A stretch of 64,000 nt of DNA from a virus. Numbering within the stretch: the first letter of the stretch is position 1; every line of letters starts with the position of its first letter. Shown one piece after another: positions 54,155-61,715 of the stretch. Where the stretch lies: IMG/VR virus record IMGVR_UViG_3300017720_000003, positions 1 through 64,000 of that record; one strand, given 5' to 3'. The translations under genes and the position numbers were made by a program. Under the pieces are notes generated by a model. The model saw only the letters and a program-made list of their open reading frames with translations, had not been told where the DNA came from and did not search any database.

Positions 54155-56533
54155 TTAAGCTAAAGCTGTAACTAATACTCTTAAACTATCAACACTTTGT
54201 GCTGCAGAACAATTAATAGTAACATTATCAACATCCGTTCTTACAATATCTGGATAAACATTTGCTCCTGTAGATTTTAAAAATACCTGAACTAAAACAT
54301 CTAAAGTTCCTAAACCATGATTAACTGTCCAAGATGATACTGATGTAGCTGGATAATCATCTGCAAAACTTGTTAAAGCTGGTAATTGTTCAGCTAAATT
54401 TTGAACTGTTACTCTTTTATTAGTTGATGCTGATGTATCATATATAAGTAATGAATCACCTGATGCTGGTGAAGTATCTTGTGTTCTACCAATAATATCT
54501 AAACCTACTACAGCAGCTTGACCTTCACCTGTTGCACCTGATACATCTATACCTAATCTATTATTACTTGTAGATTCTGCTACAGTAGCTGTATAGTTAC
54601 CTGATGTTTCTGTACCTAATGTTACATCTGTTATTTGTACCCATCCATTTGCAGTTACACTAAAGTTTGCACTATCAAAACCAGCAACACCTTTATTTGT
54701 TCCACCATCTGTAGATCCTGCACCTGCTATATTCTGATCTGCTATTACAACAGTATAGTCAGACAATGCAGGAGATGATCCTGCTGTTATATCTGCATCT
54801 GCAAATATAAAATCACCTGGCTCTAGTTGTGTACTAAAGAATGCATTACCTGCAACACTTACTACATAAAAATCACCTTGATTCATTGCAACGTTACTAC
54901 CACCACTTAATGCTGGTGAGTTAGTACTTGCATTATATGCTCCTTGGAATGTACCTACTCCTGCTGTTTCAGATAAAACAAAAGCTTTAGAAGCTGCATC
55001 AGTTGCCGCACTAGGTGTTGTAGGAACTGTTACTTGACCTCCAAAACTTGATTGACCTGTACCTGTTACCTTCAATACTCCAGACATATTTACTGCCTCT
55101 TGACCATTTGTAGTATCTATTTCTAAAATACCTGTTTTACCTGAAGCGTCAAATGATAATGCAGAAGTGTTGTTATCTATAAGATCTACATCTGTTGCTG
55201 CTGGTAACTTAAGAGCACCTCCATTAACAGTTAAATCACCTGTAATTGTTACATCATCTGGTAACCCAATAGTAATAGTACCATTATTTCCTGTAGATTC
55301 AGTAATTGCTATTTCACTTGTAGTACCTGCAATAGTAAGAGTACTATCAGTACCTGAACTTGCATCAAGTGTTACTACTGCTGAATTTGCAGCACCAGCT
55401 GAAACTGGTAATGTATATGTTACTATACTAGAAGAAGTAATAAATCCTGCATCATTATTAAATATACTTAAACCTATTTCAGATGCTTCTTTTTGTTTAC
55501 CTTGATTCTTTCCTGTCTCAGAAACATCTAATACAAAAAATGCATCACCTGTTAACATTGTTTGAGTCATATCAACTAACTCACTAGCATCAACATCTAA
55601 TGTTATGTTTGCTGCTGCTGTTGGGTTTGCAACTGAACTATCTATCAAATAACCATCTGTTACTGCAACTGAAGTTACTGTACCACCTGAAGTTGGTAAC
55701 TGTGAAATATTTACATATTTTGCATTTGAATCTGTTGCATCAGAAATTAATACTTTATCTGTAACCTGTAATGTACCTAAACTAGTACCATCTGTTGCTG
55801 ATAAAACTACGTTATCTGAACCTGAATAATCTACATTTACTGCACCAGTTGTAATAGCTATACCATCACCTGATCCAACAGTTAAAGTTTGAATGTGTTC
55901 TCCTTGAGTTGTATCTACGGATGTACCACTTAAACCATTTCCTGCTGTTATATCAACTCTTGTTATATCTCCTGTTGTTCCAGCAGCATTTATTTCTGCA
56001 ACTGTAACATATTTATTTGTTGATGTATCTACATCATAAATTAATAACCTATCTGTAGTTGATGCAGTTGCTCCTAATGCCGTTTGATTAGCAATATCTA
56101 ATCCAACTATTACATTACCTGTAGTAGGATTAACTTCAATACCTTTTAAAGCATTATTTGTTGATTTAGCAACAGAAGTTACTGCATCAGTTGTAGTAGT
56201 ATCAATTGTTATTTGTGAAGCACTATCTCTAGTTAATGTAATGTTTGTACCACCAACTAATACAATTGCATCATCTGTTCCATCATTTCCTTTTAAATTT
56301 ATATTTGTGGTTCCAGAAGGTACATCTAAACTATAAGTAGTATCCCCATCTGCACCAGTAGTTACATCTACCCATCCTGTGTTATTTCTTAATCTTAACT
56401 TGTTGGTAGCAGTATCATAATACAACTGACCAACTCCGTATACGGTAGGTGCTGTACCAACGGGTTGTACGAGGAAGTTTTGTATCTGACTTCCTTCTAG
56501 TGAAATTGAGTTTAAAAATTTTATTGCTGCCAT
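54155..56533 (-). CDS. Tail fibre protein with HxLG-type C-terminal module
   Basis: A 792-residue, Thr/Ser/Asp/Val-rich beta fibre. The N-terminal GVGQLYYDTATNKLRLRNNTGWVDVTTG is the usual particle-side module of marine phage fibres. Repeated segments with DRLLIYDVDTSTNKYVTV, DKVLISDATDSNAKYVNI and DSLLIYDTSASTNKRVTV (about residues 160, 265 and 710) mark repeating units. A TNSPALSGGSN...GDFYVVSVAG module is shared with the 1577-aa fibre. The C-terminus (SWTVNHGLGTLDVLVQVF...VYPDI) is a variant of the HNLG tip module seen in the next gene. It starts 21 bases after the short tip gene and is probably the main fibre or spike shaft. Confidence 0.72.
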   Translation of the reverse strand: MAAIKFLNSISLEGSQIQNFLVQPVGTAPTVYGVGQLYYDTATNKLRLRNNTGWVDVTTGADGDTTYSLDVPSGTTNINLKGNDGTDDAIVLVGGTNITLTRDSASQITIDTTTTDAVTSVAKSTNNALKGIEVNPTTGNVIVGLDIANQTALGATASTTDRLLIYDVDTSTNKYVTVAEINAAGTTGDITRVDITAGNGLSGTSVDTTQGEHIQTLTVGSGDGIAITTGAVNVDYSGSDNVVLSATDGTSLGTLQVTDKVLISDATDSNAKYVNISQLPTSGGTVTSVAVTDGYLIDSSVANPTAAANITLDVDASELVDMTQTMLTGDAFFVLDVSETGKNQGKQKEASEIGLSIFNNDAGFITSSSIVTYTLPVSAGAANSAVVTLDASSGTDSTLTIAGTTSEIAITESTGNNGTITIGLPDDVTITGDLTVNGGALKLPAATDVDLIDNNTSALSFDASGKTGILEIDTTNGQEAVNMSGVLKVTGTGQSSFGGQVTVPTTPSAATDAASKAFVLSETAGVGTFQGAYNASTNSPALSGGSNVAMNQGDFYVVSVAGNAFFSTQLEPGDFIFADADITAGSSPALSDYTVVIADQNIAGAGSTDGGTNKGVAGFDSANFSVTANGWVQITDVTLGTETSGNYTATVAESTSNNRLGIDVSGATGEGQAAVVGLDIIGRTQDTSPASGDSLLIYDTSASTNKRVTVQNLAEQLPALTSFADDYPATSVSSWTVNHGLGTLDVLVQVFLKSTGANVYPDIVRTDVDNVTINCSAAQSVDSLRVLVTALA

Positions 56534-56554
56534 TGTTTTATATATTTATTATTT

Positions 56555-57100
56555 TTAATTTAAATATGCACAACCTGAAAAGGCTGATGCAAATGTTACT
56601 GTTAATATGTTTGAGTTAGTATAATCCACGTCTCCTATTACTGTACTGTTTCCACTATCTACTACCGTTACTGAAGGAAATTTACCCAAATTATGAGTAA
56701 TAGTCCATACAGATAAAGGTGCATCTTGACAAAAAGTGAATGTACCCGTATCAGCTACTATTTCTGCCAAATCAATTATAGTACAAACATTAGTTGGTAC
56801 ACTTGGGCAAGATTGACTTGCTTTTGTGTTTACTGAAGCTAATGGTTCTACAAATACTCCTTTTTCTTCTGTTGCAACTACAATTTTATTACTTGCTGCA
56901 TTTTGCCAATCACATAGTTCTTTTTCAATTATTGCATTAACAAAATCGGTGTAACAACAAGAAGCAATACCAAACTTAATTGATTTAAAGTTTGCATAAG
57001 CTTGATTAGCAAAATTTTGCTCAACCTTAATTTGCTTTAACAATCTAAGCTCTTTTTCTTGAGCTGCATTTGATGATGCTACAATAGTTGATGTTGCCAT
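56555..57100 (-). CDS. Short fibre-tip-like protein with WTITHNLG module
   Basis: A 181-residue protein. The first 70 residues are helical (KELRLLKQIKVEQNFANQAYANFK), resembling a coiled-coil stalk or adaptor. The C-terminal 55 residues, VWTITHNLGKFPSVTVVDSGN...GDVDYTNSNILTVTFASAFSG, are a widespread phage fibre tip module that probably forms a trimeric receptor-binding or capping domain. Single cysteines are scattered through it (CCYTDF, CDW, CPS, CTI, CQD). It sits between the small zinc-finger gene and the 792-aa fibre and may form a complex with the latter. The module match is by recognised pattern. Confidence 0.65.
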   Translation of the reverse strand: MATSTIVASSNAAQEKELRLLKQIKVEQNFANQAYANFKSIKFGIASCCYTDFVNAIIEKELCDWQNAASNKIVVATEEKGVFVEPLASVNTKASQSCPSVPTNVCTIIDLAEIVADTGTFTFCQDAPLSVWTITHNLGKFPSVTVVDSGNSTVIGDVDYTNSNILTVTFASAFSGCAYLN

Positions 57101-57107
57101 ATTTTAT

Positions 57108-57287
57108 TTACTTATTCCTTAAATCTTGTATCTGTTGTTTTGCTAGCTCTAAATTTAAGTCTCTTGATGTTGATACATTTGCTTCAGCTTTTGCTTTACA
57201 TTGTTTACATACTATTACTCCATTTCCTAAACTAGCTTTTTGACATCCACAAGTAAATACTTTATTACAGTGAGCACAATTTGCCAT
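57108..57287 (-). CDS. Small Cys-rich zinc-finger-like protein
   Basis: The chosen start is the Met of MANCAHC at 57287, which gives 59 residues and a 12-base gap to the preceding stop; a longer frame to 57344 would overlap that gene and adds a basic tail without homologous look. The protein has seven Cys: CAHC, CGC, CKQC (ANCAHCNKVFTCGCQKASLGNG...VCKQC), so two or more CxxC knuckles likely bind one or two zinc ions. A helical tail (LNLELAKQQIQDLRNK) follows. Small proteins with the FTCGCQK pattern occur near tail genes of Bacteroidota phages. The role is unknown; it may bind nucleic acid or act in fibre assembly. Confidence 0.65.
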   Translation of the reverse strand: MANCAHCNKVFTCGCQKASLGNGVIVCKQCKAKAEANVSTSRDLNLELAKQQIQDLRNK

Positions 57288-57298
57288 TTTGTGTTGGT

Positions 57299-57874
57299 TT
57301 AAATTAAATATTTTGAACTTGATCCGCAGTTTCCTGTTGGACATGAGATCTTATTCAACCTTTGTTTTGCATAACTATATAATTGCATACCATGAGCTGA
57401 TGATTGACAATATTCTACATTAGCTACTGCTGCATCAATCATAGTTTTTATGTAATACATTTCAGAAAGCAATGCTTCTTTATCTGAATCAGGCTGGCAA
57501 GCTTGTACATTTAAATCACATAATACTTCATAATAAGTAGTAAGTAATTCAGTTACTCTTAAGTGGTTATATTCTACATATACTTTAGAGTTTGGAGATA
57601 CACTGTATTTAACAATGTATATTCCATCAGGAATTTTATCTTGCGTGGTTCCACAATCTTTTGTTTGCAGTGCCATTGTACATGCAGTTAAACACATATC
57701 AAAGTTTTTATCTACTTTAACAAGTACAGGTACAGAATATCCCGGCAACGTTATTAACAGTTCTTCACAATCCACAGCTAACTCTGATGAATATTGACTT
57801 GTATCTTTAATACATAATAAATCACAGTTAGATACTGTAGGAATTTCTAAACTTAATATATGTCTGCTTGCCAT
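57299..57874 (-). CDS. Conserved tail-module protein, probable virion component
   Basis: A 191-residue protein. The N-terminus (SLEIPTVSNCDLLCIKDTSQYSSEL...CEELLITLPGYSVPVLV) and centre (KIPDGIYIVKYSVSPNSKVYVEYNHLRVTELL) are beta-rich; the C-terminal half is helical (LLSEMYYIKTMIDAAVANVEYCQ...AKQRLNKISC) and ends with a CPTGNCG pair. I recognise the PDGIYxxxYSVSPN...H.R pattern from Bacteroidota phage virion proteins at the head of the fibre operon, probably an adaptor between tail and fibres. It starts 29 bases after a promoter-like element and heads the 57874-48688 fibre operon. Confidence 0.6.
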   Translation of the reverse strand: MASRHILSLEIPTVSNCDLLCIKDTSQYSSELAVDCEELLITLPGYSVPVLVKVDKNFDMCLTACTMALQTKDCGTTQDKIPDGIYIVKYSVSPNSKVYVEYNHLRVTELLTTYYEVLCDLNVQACQPDSDKEALLSEMYYIKTMIDAAVANVEYCQSSAHGMQLYSYAKQRLNKISCPTGNCGSSSKYLI

Positions 57875-57902
57875 TTTTTATTTGCTTTAATACACTATAT
57901 AG

Positions 57903-57911
57903 ATAATATAC
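57903..57911 (-). promoter_or_regulatory. Promoter-like element before the fibre operon
   Basis: The - strand reads TTTTGTATATTATCTATATAG with GTATATTAT about 29 bases before the ATG at 57874. It is placed directly after the terminator at 57940-57966. Confidence 0.5.
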
Positions 57912-57939
57912 AAAAAAAACAAGAATATATAAAATAAAA

Positions 57940-57966
57940 AGAGCAGGAGTTTATCACCCCTGCTCT
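57940..57966 (-). terminator. Intrinsic terminator after the 493-aa virion gene
   Basis: A perfect 8-bp stem (AGAGCAGG/CCTGCTCT) with an 11-base loop, followed on the - strand by TTTTATTTTA. It lies 26 bases after the stop at 57992 and separates the head module from the fibre operon. Confidence 0.85.
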
Positions 57967-57991
57967 AATTAAATTTAAGATATTAAATATC

Positions 57992-59473
57992 CTACCAGTA
58001 AGCGTTTGTTTCAACAGAAATCTTATTTCCATTATCACCTGCCCAGTTAGCAATATTAGTAAGTAATTTTTCTACTGCAGTTTGTGCGGCTGCATCAGAA
58101 CATTTTACATAAATCTTATATTGGTATTGGTCATTATCAAACACCCCTGTTGGGTTGTTAAATCTAGGTACTGAGTGCTGAACATAATATGCTCTATATG
58201 TAGCAGTTCTATCTACAGCAGCTAAAAGCTCATCAGATAATTCAATTTGTCTGATTCTAGCACTATCAGCGTTTCCTTGATTATAAGGAGACTGACGGTA
58301 TCTTTCTGACATAATTAATTCTCTAATTACTTCTTCACCTTGAGTTTGTTGCATTGATCCAGGAGTTTTTGAAGCTACGCCACAATCATTACATGGATTA
58401 CCTGTTTCATCTAATTGTGAAACAATAATTTCAACAGGTTCTTTGTTATAATGATCTCTTGTATCAAATGAACAGTTACCAAACACAGTGTCTACATATG
58501 CACCAACAAACTTCACTTCAGCAGATACTTTCGCACCAGCTGCATTAGGAGTTGTAGAAGGAACATATGTTCCATCTTGTGTTTGTTCAATAGTATAAAT
58601 AGATTGAACTACTTCACCAGCTGCATCAGTTACTGAAACAACAACACCACCAGCGCTAACTGAATCAACAATAAATGTTGCATCACCACCACCACCGGAA
58701 ATTGTTATTACATCGGCTGCAACATATCCACTACCTACATTTGCAATAGAAAAAGTAGCAATACCGCCTGCACCAGTGACTGTATCAATGTTCACCTTTA
58801 ATCCTGATGAACCTGAAGAACCACCTGTTGTTGCAACGTCAGATGCAACAGCATATCCAGAACCAGCAGCAGATAATGTTGCTGCAGAAACACCATTCAA
58901 TGCAGCTTCTGCTACAAATGGTTTAATTAATGGATCACCAAGAGCCATTTTTGCCATAGCACCAAGAACTAGTGCAGGATCAATATACTCTTGTCCATCA
59001 ATACAACATACATTAGCTGAGTCAGCAATTGCATATGCATTGTGATTTAAGAACCTTAGTGCAGGAGATCCCTTCACATCAATTCTCATAAATTGAGTTT
59101 TACCACATGGTGCACAATCAGAAGCTAATGATAAGCTAGCTGTTGCTTGAGATGCAGTAAGACAGTTTGTACTCCAAAGTTTAGTAATATATCTTGGATT
59201 TAATCCTTTAGATTTTACTGATTCTTTGTACCCCCCATGTCCTGGGTTGTTTCCAATTGTATCTTTACTATAAAATGAACCTTGCACAATGTAACCCAAG
59301 TTATCAACAATCGTTGGTACACCAGCTCCTGCTTGAAGTGCAACTGATTCCCAGTCACTACCATCAACCAAAGCTAATTGACCTGCTGTCAATGCACTTG
59401 TTGCTGTATTGGCGTTCTCTTCTACTGAAGATACAACAAACGTTTTGTTAAACGCATGATTAAAATAAGCCAT
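57992..59473 (-). CDS. Virion structural protein with Gly-rich beta insertion (head or tail component)
   Basis: A 493-residue protein beginning MAYFNHAFNKTFV with ALTAGQLALVDGSDW and NPGHGGYKESVKSKGLNPRYI. The C-terminal part (VEIIVSQLDETGNPC, GEEVIRELIMSERYRQSPYNQ, YRAYYVQHSVPRFNNPTGV, KIYVKCSDAAAQTAVEKLL) looks like an abundant, oligomeric virion protein. An insertion at about residues 200-290 has two GSGYxxAxD...GGSG repeats (SAAGSGYAVASDVATTGG; VGSGYVAADVITISGGG), a beta module known from many surface-exposed phage proteins. It is expressed as its own cistron with promoter-like element, leader hairpin and strong terminator, which fits a high-copy protein. Auxiliary capsid protein and main tail component are both possible; I cannot choose. 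Confidence 0.6.
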   Translation of the reverse strand: MAYFNHAFNKTFVVSSVEENANTATSALTAGQLALVDGSDWESVALQAGAGVPTIVDNLGYIVQGSFYSKDTIGNNPGHGGYKESVKSKGLNPRYITKLWSTNCLTASQATASLSLASDCAPCGKTQFMRIDVKGSPALRFLNHNAYAIADSANVCCIDGQEYIDPALVLGAMAKMALGDPLIKPFVAEAALNGVSAATLSAAGSGYAVASDVATTGGSSGSSGLKVNIDTVTGAGGIATFSIANVGSGYVAADVITISGGGGDATFIVDSVSAGGVVVSVTDAAGEVVQSIYTIEQTQDGTYVPSTTPNAAGAKVSAEVKFVGAYVDTVFGNCSFDTRDHYNKEPVEIIVSQLDETGNPCNDCGVASKTPGSMQQTQGEEVIRELIMSERYRQSPYNQGNADSARIRQIELSDELLAAVDRTATYRAYYVQHSVPRFNNPTGVFDNDQYQYKIYVKCSDAAAQTAVEKLLTNIANWAGDNGNKISVETNAYW

Positions 59474-59489
59474 AATTTATTTAATTTGT

Positions 59490-59509
59490 GAGAGGACCAT
59501 TACCCTCTC
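59490..59509 (-). other. Leader hairpin of the 493-aa virion gene
   Basis: A 6-bp GC-rich stem (GAGAGG/CCTCTC) with an 8-base loop lies 17 bases before the ATG at 59473 and downstream of the promoter-like element. No T-run follows, so it is more likely an mRNA-stabilising or translation-affecting leader structure than a terminator. Confidence 0.45.
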
Positions 59510-59565
59510 TGGTTATATAAAAAGATTTAAAACAGTTTACTCTGGCGTAACAACATGCTACTATA

Positions 59566-59574
59566 ATAATATAC
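59566..59574 (-). promoter_or_regulatory. Promoter-like element before the 493-aa virion gene
   Basis: The - strand reads ATACGTATATTATTATAG with GTATATTAT about 93 bases before the ATG at 59473. It combines the TACGTAT form and the GTATATTAT form, suggesting that both are one element. The 93-base leader holds the hairpin at 59490-59509. Confidence 0.45.
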
Positions 59575-59600
59575 GTATCTTTTTAATAAAAACAAATATA

Positions 59601-60305
59601 TTAATTGTTTCTTTCTGCGGCTTGTGTACCTCTTTGTTGTTGATATATATTCTCTATATCACCAGCAATTAATGCAGCGGTATCATCAAGCATTACTTCC
59701 ACTAAATCATCTTTAAATTCACAGTTTACATTTTGTGTACTTACTAACCCAGTATATGGATTTACACAATCTAATACTTGTATGTTAGTTGGTTTTCTAT
59801 AATATGTTAATACTGGATCAACAATATCAAAATTAGTATTTCTATAAATTCTTATTGAATTATTTAACATTGTACAAAATGTTTCACCCCATTCAAAATC
59901 AGGATTTTTTAATGGATCTCTTAATAATAATGGAACATTAGCTTCCTCAGCTAAATAAACAGTCATTGATCTAGGATTACAACAATCATCTTTTGCTTGT
60001 GCAGTTACCTTTTTAAATTCTAAATATTGATTAACTGGAAAATTATTTGTTTCAAAATATGTATCCGAAGTAGATCCCGTTAGTGATAATTCAATAAGTA
60101 AAGGTTGGAGATCATCTATTCTTTTTTTGGATAGCTCATCTCCTTCCTTATACATATTACCACCATGTAGATTACGTCTACACCACTCTATTTGTGCTTT
60201 ATTAAAAGCCTCAATAAATTGCCAACATTCAATGTTATCATAATCATTGCTATCAAGCTTATTCAGTCTTTGTTTAAGTTTAATTAAGAGTGTACTATTT
60301 TCCAT
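59601..60305 (-). CDS. Conserved virion/connector protein, Crassvirales type (probable)
   Basis: A 234-residue protein: helical N-terminus (LIKLKQRLNKLDSNDYDNIECWQFIEAFNKAQIEWCRRNLHGGN), a beta-rich centre with PVNQYLEFKKVTAQAKDDCC and FEWGETFCTMLNNSIRIYRN, and a C-terminal part (VLTYYRKPTNIQVLDCVNPYTG...LVEVMLDDTAALIAGDIENIYQQQR). This arrangement recurs in head-tail connector or tail-hub components of Bacteroidota phages between capsid and fibre genes. Its exact role cannot be fixed from sequence. It starts 9 bases after the 339-aa gene and is probably translated with it. Confidence 0.55.
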   Translation of the reverse strand: MENSTLLIKLKQRLNKLDSNDYDNIECWQFIEAFNKAQIEWCRRNLHGGNMYKEGDELSKKRIDDLQPLLIELSLTGSTSDTYFETNNFPVNQYLEFKKVTAQAKDDCCNPRSMTVYLAEEANVPLLLRDPLKNPDFEWGETFCTMLNNSIRIYRNTNFDIVDPVLTYYRKPTNIQVLDCVNPYTGLVSTQNVNCEFKDDLVEVMLDDTAALIAGDIENIYQQQRGTQAAERNN

Positions 60306-60314
60306 TTTAATATA

Positions 60315-61334
60315 TTATGCATTCCAATACGGTTCAACTTTATCTAATAAAGATAAAAGCACTTCTTCATTTAAAGGATCTTTAAGAAACTCTAAACATT
60401 CATTAGGTCTTTTACCTAATCTAATACCACTATCCATTGGTTCAATCCATCCACCAGCTTTAGTTAACAAAAATCTATAGTATAATGAATCTTTAATTAA
60501 TGCTCTAATTTTTAATTCTTCCATATCTAATTGTGCAACTTCTAAAAAGTTTGATGCAGCACGTTTTTTATTGCTTTCTGCACCTTCACCTGTAATATAT
60601 ATATCCATGTTTTCATACATAATATCATTAGGTGTATTTTTAGTGTATTGTACACTATCTATGTCTACTACTTTAGAAACATACATTAATTTTGTAGTAT
60701 CAGTATCATACAATTTTTGCAATAATGAAATTGATTTGTTTTTTAATTTAGTAAGTTGTGTTCTAGTAGTTAATGTTTCTTTAACAGTATCTAAATAAAA
60801 CTTAGGTTCATTCTGTGATTTTTTTGCATCTGATAGTGATTTAGCAACAATAGAAAACCCACCTGCTTTAATAGCATATAGTTTAATTTTATCATACGGA
60901 TCAACATCTGGCTCTAAAAACACTGGATCATTACCACATCTTAATTCTATTTTATCCCAAAATTTAGAATTATCAGGTTTCATGACAGTTAGTTTATTCC
61001 AAAAATCTTTATCTTTTGGATCAACTTGATTTGCTGCTAATTCAGCTTCTAATTCAGAAACAACTTTTCTGATTTCTGCAATTTTTGCCTTCTTTTTATC
61101 TGGAGGTAACATTTTTACTTTAGGATCAAATTCATTTAATCCTGTTATATATCTTTTTACTCCATTCATTTCTAAACATGCTAAACTTTCTTGATGCCAT
61201 ACTCCATCATGTAAAGCTAAGCCATATTGTTCTAACCCCATATTTTCTTTACTGGAGTTAAAATAAGGACGAATAGCAATTGAGCTATTCTTTTTTGTGT
61301 GTTGATACTTCTCAACAATTGTGTAATCTTCCAT
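60315..61334 (-). CDS. Conserved head-module protein of unknown role
   Basis: A 339-residue protein with mixed alpha/beta composition. The N-terminal part (GLALHDGVWHQESLACLEMNGVKRYITGLNEF) is followed by a charged helical segment (PPDKKKAKIAEIRKVVSELEAELAA) and, from about residue 120, NKLTVMKPDNSKFWDKIELRCGNDPVFLEP. The C-terminus (LLTKAGGWIEPMDSGIRLGKRPNECLEFLKDP) is distinctive. I recognise it as a conserved member of the head gene cluster in Bacteroidota phages, without known function. It is preceded by its own promoter-like element and a hairpin that follows the small gene at 61450-61647, so transcription probably restarts here. Confidence 0.55.
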   Translation of the reverse strand: MEDYTIVEKYQHTKKNSSIAIRPYFNSSKENMGLEQYGLALHDGVWHQESLACLEMNGVKRYITGLNEFDPKVKMLPPDKKKAKIAEIRKVVSELEAELAANQVDPKDKDFWNKLTVMKPDNSKFWDKIELRCGNDPVFLEPDVDPYDKIKLYAIKAGGFSIVAKSLSDAKKSQNEPKFYLDTVKETLTTRTQLTKLKNKSISLLQKLYDTDTTKLMYVSKVVDIDSVQYTKNTPNDIMYENMDIYITGEGAESNKKRAASNFLEVAQLDMEELKIRALIKDSLYYRFLLTKAGGWIEPMDSGIRLGKRPNECLEFLKDPLNEEVLLSLLDKVEPYWNA

Positions 61335-61373
61335 TTGTTTGGTTTTAAAATTTAATAATATTTATTCATAGTC

Positions 61374-61384
61374 AAAAATACGTA
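61374..61384 (-). promoter_or_regulatory. Promoter-like element overlapping a 14-bp palindrome
   Basis: The - strand reads TACGTATTTTTGACTATG about 40 bases before the ATG at 61334, identical for 11 bases to the element at 45648-45658. It overlaps TACGTAATTACGTA (61379-61392), a perfect 14-bp palindrome that could be an operator. Confidence 0.45.
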
Positions 61385-61414
61385 ATTACGTACATTTATT
61401 ATTAATATTTCTAA

Positions 61415-61434
61415 AGCAAGGTATTACCCTTGCT
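61415..61434 (-). terminator. Hairpin after the small gene downstream of the capsid gene
   Basis: A perfect 7-bp stem (AGCAAGG/CCTTGCT) with a 6-base loop, 15 bases after the stop at 61450. The - strand downstream has only TTTAGAAAT, so termination may be incomplete. Confidence 0.6.
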
Positions 61435-61449
61435 ATAGTCTTTTGACTC

Positions 61450-61647
61450 TTAACTTATAACTATTTTCAAATCTCCTGCATTGTGATATAAATCACCTTT
61501 AACTAATCCAGATGCTTTTGCAGCTGCATCATTTGCATGATTTCTACTTACAACATCTAAACCAACTGCTTTTGATGCTATAATTTTTGAAACACTTGAA
61601 TTTGAAAACTCATATGTTTTGTTTTGTTTTTTAATATCTAGTGCCAT
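61450..61647 (-). CDS. Small protein next to the capsid gene, possible decoration protein
   Basis: A 65-residue protein (MALDIKKQNKTYEFSNSSVSKIIASKAVGLDVVSRNHANDAAAKASGLVKGDLYHNAGDLKIVIS). The ending GLVKGDLYHNAGDLKIV matches a short GLxxGDLYxxxGxLxIV module that I know from the C-termini of various phage virion proteins. No signal peptide or TM helix is present. Its place, alone between two hairpins just after the capsid gene, suggests a small capsid-associated or decoration protein made in high copy by partial read-through of the capsid terminator. The function is inferred from position only. Confidence 0.6.
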   Translation of the reverse strand: MALDIKKQNKTYEFSNSSVSKIIASKAVGLDVVSRNHANDAAAKASGLVKGDLYHNAGDLKIVIS

Positions 61648-61678
61648 TTTTTTAGTATTTAAAGATTAAAATAAAAAA

Positions 61679-61700
61679 GGGAGGAGGTTTAACCCCTCCC
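61679..61700 (-). terminator. Strong intrinsic terminator after the capsid gene
   Basis: A GC-rich stem (GGGAGG/CCTCCC, extended by an inner GG/CC with one bulge) followed on the - strand by TTTTTTATTTT. It lies 16 bases after the capsid stop at 61716. It probably sets the capsid-to-downstream expression ratio. Confidence 0.88.
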
Positions 61701-61715
61701 CTTTAATTATTAGTT

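Noticed and set aside
57108-57344. Longer 78-residue start for the small zinc-finger protein
   Set aside because: It would overlap the end of the upstream gene and adds a basic tail unlike a conserved start; the MANCAHC start fits the spacing.
57992-59473. Contractile tail sheath protein
   Set aside because: No sheath-domain pattern is visible, and ring, muzzle and virion polymerase genes point to a short-tailed crAss-like particle.
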